In this document: in pieces, positions 1 to 5,428 of the stretch
How the letters are laid out: every line of letters begins with the position of its first letter
Numbering within the stretch: the first letter of the stretch is position 1
DNA from: JAIVJM01 sp035761505
GTDB taxonomy: Bacteria; Acidobacteriota; Blastocatellia; Pyrinomonadales; Pyrinomonadaceae
Direction: 5' to 3'
Assembly (NCBI GenBank): GCA_035761505.1
Contig: DASTQX010000158.1
Span: 1 to 16,862 of the forward strand
Length of the DNA stretch: 16,862 nt
Notes under the pieces: model-generated
What the model was told of the DNA's origin: nothing
The model's database searches: none
What the model saw: the letters and a program-made list of their open reading frames with translations, nothing else
Translations under genes and position numbers: made by a program

Positions 1-667
1 CGGGGAGCGGAAGCGCCACGCCGTCTTTCGGGGAGTTGTCGAACTGGAAGTGCATCACGTCGCCGACCTTCCTGAACTCGACGCCCCGCTCGTCGAACGC
101 CGTCGCGATGTAAGAGACGCGCGATTCCCGCTCGGCCCGCCTCGAATGCGACCTCGCCGCGGCTTCGAGGCGGGCGGGCGCGTCGGGGGCTTCGCCCGGC
201 GGGATAATCATCGCCATCTCCTGCGCCGGGAGGGGCGCGCCCGAAGGGGCTTTCAGGACTTTACCGATGACGAGTCCCTGCACGCCCTCGGCGACTTGAA
301 GCTCGATCTTCTCTTCGATGTCGGCGAGCGGCGTGAGCATCATCGCCAGATCACCGGCTGCGACGTGACGGGCGGCCTCGGTCGCTTCGGGCCGCGCTGT
401 CGCCGCGCGCGAAGGGGCGCTCGACTTCTTCGAGCCCGGACTGGCCGGGGCGTTGCAGGAGGCGAGCGTGTGCTGCTGGGGCGCGCGCCGGGACGCGGAC
501 TGAACCGCCCCGCCCCGTTCGTTGAGGCTCAGGAGGGCGTGCCAGATTCCGTTGCGGACGCGTTGGCCCAGCGCACTCTTTAGTTCCGACAGGTCTTGCG
601 AAGCCTGCGGGACGGCGGCGAAGATGGCCGCGAGGAGAACGAATGCGATGACTGATCTGTGTTTCAT
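1..667 (-). CDS. Exported protein of unknown function, 3' end beyond the window
   Basis: The minus strand is open with no stop from an ATG at 667 to the left edge, giving 222 residues of an incomplete protein. The N-terminus (MKHRSVIAFVLLAAIFAAV) is a typical Sec signal peptide: basic start, hydrophobic core, probable cleavage near Ala22. Residues about 50-95 are rich in Ala, Ser, Pro and Arg and look disordered. Residues about 100-140 look folded (DIEEKIELQVAEGVQGLVIG), followed by another low-complexity stretch and a folded segment at the edge. Codon third positions are strongly G/C, as in the neighbours, which supports coding on this strand. The ribosome binding site is weak (AGG about 11 bases before the ATG). 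I recognise no family. The gene is divergent from the aldo/keto reductase. It is probably periplasmic or surface-exposed, on the basis of the signal peptide only. Confidence 0.72.
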   Translation of the reverse strand, partial: MKHRSVIAFVLLAAIFAAVPQASQDLSELKSALGQRVRNGIWHALLSLNERGGAVQSASRRAPQQHTLASCNAPASPGSKKSSAPSRAATARPEATEAARHVAAGDLAMMLTPLADIEEKIELQVAEGVQGLVIGKVLKAPSGAPLPAQEMAMIIPPGEAPDAPARLEAAARSHSRRAERESRVSYIATAFDERGVEFRKVGDVMHFQFDNSPKDGVALPLP

Positions 668-1112
668 CTTCTTAACCTGCCTGTGACGGACGACCGTGTC
701 TCGGCGTCGAAAGGGCTGCCGGAAGGCTCTCGGTTCGGATTTCAAATAGTAGGTGACGCGCCCGCGTGCGAGGTTTCAACTTTTCGCGTCCGGGGCCGCC
801 TCTCTGCCCCTCGAACCGCCCCGGCTACCTCTATCTACTGGCAAAACACCACGTCCGCGTATTTCGTGGCAATAAATTTTTCGCTTACAATGACGCCGGT
901 CGCCACGAAATCGTTAACACGCGGGCGGCGGCTGTCCGTTTTCGCCGCCGCCGTCGAGGTCGAAAGACCGACTCACGCGCAGTTAGTGCCGCCGGAGATG
1001 ATTCCGTTTCAAATTAGTTAAGGTTCCAAAATTTCGCGCGGCGTCGCTTTTCAAAGGGCAGGCGCAGGTCTTCGAGTCGGACTTTCCGTTTGATTGCTCA
1101 AAAGGAGGGCGG
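668..1112. other. Divergent intergenic region with no supported gene
   Basis: This 445-base gap separates the minus-strand exported gene from the plus-strand aldo/keto reductase and must carry both promoters. It includes a local AT-rich patch (about 860-892) in an otherwise GC-rich window, with a possible -10 hexamer TACAAT at 886-891 on the plus strand but no convincing -35. A TTTCAAAT motif occurs twice, near 739 and 1008. A strong Shine-Dalgarno AAGGAGG at 1102-1108 precedes the reductase ATG by 4 bases. Short reading frames here (for example 659-1021 plus) show no recognisable protein, so I treat them as chance. Confidence 0.5.
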
Positions 1113-2087
1113 ATGAAATATCGTCGCTTCGGGCGCACGGGCTGGATGGTCAGCGAGATCGGCTACGGCATGTGGGGCATGGGGAGTTGGAGCGGTTCGA
1201 GCGATGAGGAGTCGCTTCAGTCGCTTCAGCACGCCGTTGAGCTGGGGTGCAACTTCTTCGACACGGCTTGGGCCTACGGCGAGGGGCGGAGCGAAGGGCT
1301 GCTCGGCCAACTCGTCCGCGCCAACCCCGGAAAGAGGCTCTACACCGCCTCGAAAATCCCGCCGAAGAATCTCAAGTGGCCGAGCCGTCGCGGCTCCACG
1401 CTCGACGAGTGCTTCCCCCCCGAACACATCGAAGAGTACGTGCACCGCAGCCTCCAAAACGCGGGGCTCGAAAGTCTCGACCTCATGCAGTTCCACGTCT
1501 GGGAAGACTCTTGGGTCGAGGACGCGCGCTGGGCGCAGAAGCTGGGCGAGCTGCGGCGGCAGGGCTTGATTAACGCCATCGGCATCAGCATCAACCGCTG
1601 GGAGCCCTGGAACGGACTCCGCGCCGTGCGGAGCGGGATGATTGATGCCGTGCAGGTCATCTACAACATCTTCGACCAGAACCCGGAGGACGAACTCTTC
1701 CCGGCCTGTGCCGAAGCGGACGTGGCCGTCATCGCGCGCGTGCCGTTCGACGAAGGCACGCTGACGGGCACGCTCACCAGAGAGAGCACTTGGCCCGAAG
1801 GCGACTGGCGCAACACCTACTTCGTGGCGTCGAATCTGATTCCGAGCGTCGAGCGCGCCGAAGCGCTCAGGCCGGTCGTCGAGCGCGCCGGGATGACCAT
1901 GCCCGAAGCGGCGCTCCGCTTCATCCTCAGCCACGAGGCGGTGAGCACCATCATTCCGGGGATGCGCAAGCTCTCGCACGTCGAGTCGAACATCGCGGCG
2001 AGCGACGCCGGGCCGCTCGACGACGACCTGCTCGAAGAGTTGCGCTTTCATCGCTGGGAGCGCAAGCCGACCGAGTGGTCGCAGTGA
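1113..2087 (+). CDS. Aldo/keto reductase
   Basis: A 324-residue NADPH-dependent oxidoreductase of the aldo/keto reductase superfamily, expected to fold as a TIM barrel in the cytoplasm and reduce aldehydes or ketones; the substrate cannot be read from sequence. The opening MKYRRFGRTGWMVSEIGYG is typical. The catalytic tetrad is present: Asp50 and Tyr55 in FFDTAWAYGEGRSE, Lys81 in TASKIPP, His128 in MQFHVW. The C-terminal segment with STIIPGMRKLSHVESNIAA matches the cofactor-binding end of the family, and the length is normal. The start is fixed by AAGGAGG 4 bases upstream. Its TGA stop overlaps the likely GTG start of the next gene, which suggests co-transcription and translational coupling. 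It resembles the YhdN/IolS-like branch, but I would not give a symbol. Confidence 0.95.
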   Translation: MKYRRFGRTGWMVSEIGYGMWGMGSWSGSSDEESLQSLQHAVELGCNFFDTAWAYGEGRSEGLLGQLVRANPGKRLYTASKIPPKNLKWPSRRGSTLDECFPPEHIEEYVHRSLQNAGLESLDLMQFHVWEDSWVEDARWAQKLGELRRQGLINAIGISINRWEPWNGLRAVRSGMIDAVQVIYNIFDQNPEDELFPACAEADVAVIARVPFDEGTLTGTLTRESTWPEGDWRNTYFVASNLIPSVERAEALRPVVERAGMTMPEAALRFILSHEAVSTIIPGMRKLSHVESNIAASDAGPLDDDLLEELRFHRWERKPTEWSQ

Positions 2088-2800
2088 AGCGCGTGAGGAC
2101 AGAAACTTTGAAGCCGAGACGAACGCGCGCCGCCGCGCTCCCCTTCCTCCTCTGCGTCCTGCTCTCTTTGTCCGCACACGCGAGGGCGCAGGAGGGGCCG
2201 CCGAAGGAGGAGGGCGACTTTCGCCAGCCGGATTTGGTCGAGTTGGTCAAGCTCGACCCGACGCTCCGGCTCGACATCCGTTACGCGACCGCGAACAACT
2301 TCACGGGCCGCGCCGTCTATACCGAGGCGCGCGCCTTCCTGCAACGCCCGGCGGCTGAGGCGCTCGCCCGCGCCAGCCGCGCGCTCCGCAAGCAGGGCTT
2401 CGGCCTCGTCGTCTTCGACGGCTATCGCCCGTGGCACGTCACCAAGCTCTTCTGGGACTTGACACCCGCAGACAAAAAGCAGTTCGTCGCCGACCCCGCG
2501 CGCGGCTCGCGCCACAACCGGGGCTGCGCCGTTGACCTCACGCTCTTCGACCTCCGCACCGGCAGGCAAGTCTCGATGCCCGGCGAGTACGACGAGATGA
2601 CGGAGCGCTCGCACGTCAACTACGCGGGCGGGACGGCGGAGCAGAGACGCCTGCGAGACCTCCTGCGCGCCGCGATGGAAGCGGAAGGCTTCATGGTCTA
2701 CGAGCCCGAATGGTGGCACTTCGACTACAAGGACTGGCGGCTCTATCCCATCCTCGACCTCGGTTTTTTACAACTCCGAAACAAGCCTCACACGAAATAG
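2084..2800 (+). CDS. Secreted D-Ala-D-Ala dipeptidase, VanX/DdpX type (peptidase M15D)
   Basis: A zinc dipeptidase of family M15 that hydrolyses D-Ala-D-Ala. Zinc ligands and catalytic residues are recognisable (numbered from GTG 2084): Arg115 in FDGYRPWH, His144 and Asp151 in GSRHNRGCAVDLTL, Glu209 and His212 in EPEWWHFDY. Residues about 11-36 form a signal peptide (AAALPFLLCVLLSLSAHARAQ), so the enzyme should act in the periplasm, unlike cytoplasmic VanX of resistance clusters. Length is 238 residues, of which about 200 are mature, the family norm. GTG at 2084 overlaps the reductase stop (GTGA). GTG 2093 and TTG 2108, the latter with GAGG at 2095-2098, are alternative starts that keep a usable signal peptide. 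No vanH, vanA or two-component genes are nearby, so a role in peptidoglycan or dipeptide recycling is more likely than glycopeptide resistance. Confidence 0.92.
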   Translation: MKRVRTETLKPRRTRAAALPFLLCVLLSLSAHARAQEGPPKEEGDFRQPDLVELVKLDPTLRLDIRYATANNFTGRAVYTEARAFLQRPAAEALARASRALRKQGFGLVVFDGYRPWHVTKLFWDLTPADKKQFVADPARGSRHNRGCAVDLTLFDLRTGRQVSMPGEYDEMTERSHVNYAGGTAEQRRLRDLLRAAMEAEGFMVYEPEWWHFDYKDWRLYPILDLGFLQLRNKPHTK

Positions 2801-3039
2801 TGCTCAGCCTGCACCATCTGGCATAAGCGGATTTTCGGGCTTCATCAATTTCAATGATGATTGCGCGCCGAACCCTCTTTCGCGCTCGTCGTCAACGTGA
2901 CGGGCACGCGCTTTGCTCAGCCCGACTTTACAAGGACAAGGCCCCTCGCAAGTGCTTGACCTTCCCTCGGCACCTCTTTGTCTGTTCACGCGACTGCCCC
3001 CGCGCAGCCCCGTAGTTTCACAACCGTAAGGAGCGCCCT
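2801..3039 (+). promoter_or_regulatory. Upstream region of the FecR-domain gene
   Basis: This 239-base spacer contains no convincing gene. It ends with a good Shine-Dalgarno, TAAGGAG at 3027-3033, 6 bases before the ATG at 3040. A TTGACC resembling a -35 lies at 2956-2961, but the sequence 17 bases downstream (TGTCTG) is a poor -10, so the promoter is uncertain. A small inverted repeat CATCA/TGATG (2843-2847 and 2855-2859) sits in a local AT-rich patch. I see no strong terminator for the upstream pair. Confidence 0.3.
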
Positions 3040-5286
3040 ATGCGTACAGGCAAGACACTGTTCGTCGCACTGCTTCTGTCTCTCTTCACCACACTCCCTT
3101 TGACCAACCTCCTCGCCGCCGAAGACGTTAACGAGACCGGGGACGAATACGAAGAGCACGCGCGCGTGATGCGCGTCACGCTGATGAAAGGCGAGGCGAG
3201 TCTCCGCCGCGCCGGGAATACCGAGTGGGAAGACGCGAAGATCAACCTCCCGCTCGTCGAGGGCGACACGCTGGCGACGGGCCGCGACTCGCACATGGAG
3301 ATTCAGGTGGACGCGCGCAACTTCGTCCGCCTCGGCTCGGACTCGGTGCTGAAGATCATCACGCTGCGCGACGAAGGCATCGCGCTCAGCCTCTCGGAAG
3401 GGACGGCCACGCTCCGGCTCGCGCGCTTCGATTCCGGCAAGGAGTATTTCGAGCTTGACGCGCCGAAGACGACGATGGCCGCCGAGAAGAAAGGGCTTTA
3501 CCGTCTCGACGTTTCCTCGAACGGCAGCGTCCGCGTCACCGTCCGCGACGACGGGCGCGCGCGCATCTACAACGAGACCTCCGGCTTCGTCCTCCGCGAC
3601 AAGCGCACGGCCCGTCTCTCCTACGACACGCAGGGCGAAGGCGATTGGGAGTTGAGCGCCGCGCCGCCCTTCGACGGCTGGGACGACTGGAACGACGAGC
3701 GCGAGCGATATCTCGCCGCGCGCCTGCGCCAGGAGGGGCGCGACCGCTACTACGACCCCGAAGTCTGGGGCGCGGAAGAACTCGACTACTACGGCGATTG
3801 GTCGTACACGCGCGAGTACGGCTACGTCTGGCGTCCGCACAGCACCGTCATCAGCCGCTATCCGGACTGGGCTCCTTACCGCTACGGCCACTGGCGCTGG
3901 TGCCCGCCCTACGGCTGGACTTGGATCCCGGACGAGGACTGGGGCTGGGCTCCCTATCACCACGGTCGTTGGGTTTACATCAACGGCTACTGGTGCTGGG
4001 CTCCGCGCGGCTACGGCTACCATTACAAACGCGCGTGGTGGCGTCCGGCGCTCGTCGCCTTCGTCTATATCAACACCTCTTACGGCCATGACGTGTGCTG
4101 GTACCCGCTCCGTCACGGCCAGCGCGACCCGCGCGGTCGCTGGTGGTCGCGGCAGTTCGACCGGCTTGAGCCGCTCCGCCGCAACGACGCGAGGAATCTC
4201 CGGCGGGCAGACCCCGCGCTCCTGCGCGCCGTCTCGACCGCCTCTTCCAGAGAGTTCGGCACGCGGACTCTCAGGGCGCGGCCCGCTTCCGCCGACATCG
4301 CGCAGAGGGCTTTGACGGATGAGCCGGTGCGCGGTCGTCTTCCGATGACGCCCGCGGGCGTGCCGCGAGTCGGTGCGCCGGGCGTTGAAGGCCGCGACCG
4401 TCGCGCCGTCACTTCGGGCTCGATGACCGGCAACAGTCGCGGCGGTGGACTGACCATCGCGCGGCCCGCGCCCATCGGCCCGGCACGCTCTCTGCCGGAG
4501 CGCATGACGGGCGCGGCCCCTCGCACGCCCGGCGCTCCGCTCGAAGCCGAGCTGCGGCGCACTCGCATCTTCAACGGGCAGGAGCCTCGACAGCCCGGCC
4601 CCTCTTCCGTCAACTCGAACCCGTCAGCTTCGGGCGAGGCGGGCGCGGGCGCGGTCTTGCGTCCCAACCGAACGGACAGGCGTCCGCCCTCGACCACGGA
4701 AGGCGCGGGCGGAGGCGGCGGCGCTGAGTCCGAGGCGGCCACGCCGAATCCCGCGCGCGCGCGACCCACACGCCCCGTCCAGCCGAACGAGGACAGCGGC
4801 GGAAGCGGCGGCGCGAGCAACCCCGGCGAGGTCGTGGTTCCCAGAGCACGCAGGCCCGACGAAGGCTCGCGCGAAAACTCCGACTCGCCGCGCGTGAGGC
4901 GCGAGCGCCCGTCGGAAGTCCCTTCGAGCGCGCCGCCCGTCGTCGAGAAGTACGAGCCGCGCGTGCGCCCCTCCGCGCCCGAATCGAGGCCCGCGCCCGA
5001 AGCGCGCCCCGAACGCTCCGCGCCGAGGGAAGAGCGGCCCGCGCCCCGCTACGACCCGCCGCCGCGTAGCGACCCGCCTCCTCGTAATGACCCGCCGCCC
5101 GCGCGGCAGGAGTCTCCGCGCAATGATCCTCCTCCGCGCAACGACCCGCCGCCGAGGAACGATCCGCCGCCGCCGAGGAACGACCCTCCGCCGCAGCGCT
5201 CGGAGCCCTCGCGCGACGAGACCGTCCGGCCTTCGCGCTCGAACGACGACCGACCGGCGCGGGTGCGGCCCGACAACCGACGTTGA
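3040..5286 (+). CDS. Exported FecR-domain protein with W/Y-rich (DUF6600-like) repeats and a disordered proline-rich tail
   Basis: A 748-residue exported protein. Residues 1-27 are a signal peptide with probable cleavage after LLAA. Residues about 40-190 form a FecR domain, seen in VTLMKGEASLRR, VEGDTLATGRDSHMEI and FVRLGSDSVLKI. Residues about 250-355 carry repeated aromatic units (GYVWRPH, GHWRWCPPYGWTWIP, WGWAPYHHGRW, GYWCWAPRGYG) of the YxWxP type found in DUF6600-like proteins, often beside FecR domains. From about 360 to the end the chain is rich in Arg, Pro, Ser and Glu, almost certainly disordered, and contains RNDPPP repeats. The start is set by TAAGGAG and the signal peptide. No ECF sigma factor, transmembrane anti-sigma segment or TonB receptor accompanies it, so classical FecR signalling is unlikely; a structural or surface-binding envelope role is an inference. 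Confidence 0.92.
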   Translation: MRTGKTLFVALLLSLFTTLPLTNLLAAEDVNETGDEYEEHARVMRVTLMKGEASLRRAGNTEWEDAKINLPLVEGDTLATGRDSHMEIQVDARNFVRLGSDSVLKIITLRDEGIALSLSEGTATLRLARFDSGKEYFELDAPKTTMAAEKKGLYRLDVSSNGSVRVTVRDDGRARIYNETSGFVLRDKRTARLSYDTQGEGDWELSAAPPFDGWDDWNDERERYLAARLRQEGRDRYYDPEVWGAEELDYYGDWSYTREYGYVWRPHSTVISRYPDWAPYRYGHWRWCPPYGWTWIPDEDWGWAPYHHGRWVYINGYWCWAPRGYGYHYKRAWWRPALVAFVYINTSYGHDVCWYPLRHGQRDPRGRWWSRQFDRLEPLRRNDARNLRRADPALLRAVSTASSREFGTRTLRARPASADIAQRALTDEPVRGRLPMTPAGVPRVGAPGVEGRDRRAVTSGSMTGNSRGGGLTIARPAPIGPARSLPERMTGAAPRTPGAPLEAELRRTRIFNGQEPRQPGPSSVNSNPSASGEAGAGAVLRPNRTDRRPPSTTEGAGGGGGAESEAATPNPARARPTRPVQPNEDSGGSGGASNPGEVVVPRARRPDEGSRENSDSPRVRRERPSEVPSSAPPVVEKYEPRVRPSAPESRPAPEARPERSAPREERPAPRYDPPPRSDPPPRNDPPPARQESPRNDPPPRNDPPPRNDPPPPRNDPPPQRSEPSRDETVRPSRSNDDRPARVRPDNRR
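5047..5193 (+). repeat. In-frame RNDPPP hexapeptide repeats in the FecR protein tail
   Basis: Residues 670-718 of the FecR protein consist of copies of R(Y/S/N)DPPP, with one degenerate unit (ARQESP) in the middle and one unit with an extra Pro. The repeat is conserved in protein more than in DNA: Arg is encoded by CGC, CGT or AGG, Pro by CCG, CCT or CCC, and Asn and Asp by both codons. This suggests an old array maintained for its peptide rather than a recent slippage product. Such Pro-rich arrays are usually extended and may span or bind the cell wall; that role is inference. Confidence 0.85.
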
Positions 5287-5313
5287 GAAAGCGAGACGGG
5301 GCCTCGCTTTCTC
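5285..5313 (+). terminator. Hairpin overlapping the FecR gene stop codon, probable terminator
   Basis: A perfect 11-base-pair inverted repeat: GAGAAAGCGAG at 5285-5295, loop ACGGGGC at 5296-5302, CTCGCTTTCTC at 5303-5313. The left arm begins with the last two bases of the TGA stop. Only a weak pyrimidine stretch (TTCC) follows, so it lacks the U-tract of a standard intrinsic terminator. It may act as a weak terminator or protect the 3' end of the transcript. Confidence 0.65.
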
Positions 5314-5319
5314 TTCCGA

Positions 5320-5388
5320 GGCGGCGGCTTGCAAGCGCGCGCGTTCACGACCAACGCAACACGTCGCGCGTGCCTTCGAGCCGCCGCC
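5320..5388 (+). promoter_or_regulatory. Inverted repeat in the leader of the propeller gene
   Basis: GGCGGCGGCT at 5320-5329 is exactly complementary to AGCCGCCGCC at 5379-5388. Inside, the GC-alternating stretches near 5336-5343 and 5365-5370 could extend the stem. If transcribed, this would be a structured leader about 40 bases before the ATG at 5429. GC richness makes chance pairing fairly likely, so a regulatory role is only a possibility. I see no convincing promoter hexamers in the 142-base spacer 5287-5428. Confidence 0.3.
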
Positions 5389-5428
5389 GCCCACGACTCA
5401 CACGCATCTCCTGAAAGGATCGTGTCCG

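Noticed and set aside
50..583. Plus-strand open frame of 177 codons
   Set aside because: Its product is Arg-rich and unrecognisable, and it is antisense to a minus-strand frame with a signal peptide and coding-like third positions.
659..1021. Plus-strand open frame in the first intergenic region
   Set aside because: No ribosome binding site, no recognisable domain, ordinary composition for a chance frame in GC-rich DNA.
2084..2800. Possible glycopeptide-resistance locus because of the VanX-type gene
   Set aside because: No vanH, ligase, or VanR/VanS genes nearby, and the enzyme is secreted rather than cytoplasmic.
2986..4116. Long minus-strand frame (376 codons) opposite the FecR gene
   Set aside because: Arg/Ala/Val-rich shadow of a well-supported gene; long antisense frames are expected at this GC content.
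4624..5394. Minus-strand frames over the proline-rich tail
   Set aside because: Arg-rich repeats are just the complement of the RNDPPP coding repeats.
5087..5428. In-frame upstream extension of the propeller gene into the FecR gene
   Set aside because: It would bury the signal peptide inside the protein and overlap the RNDPPP coding sequence in another frame; ATG 5429 has a ribosome binding site.
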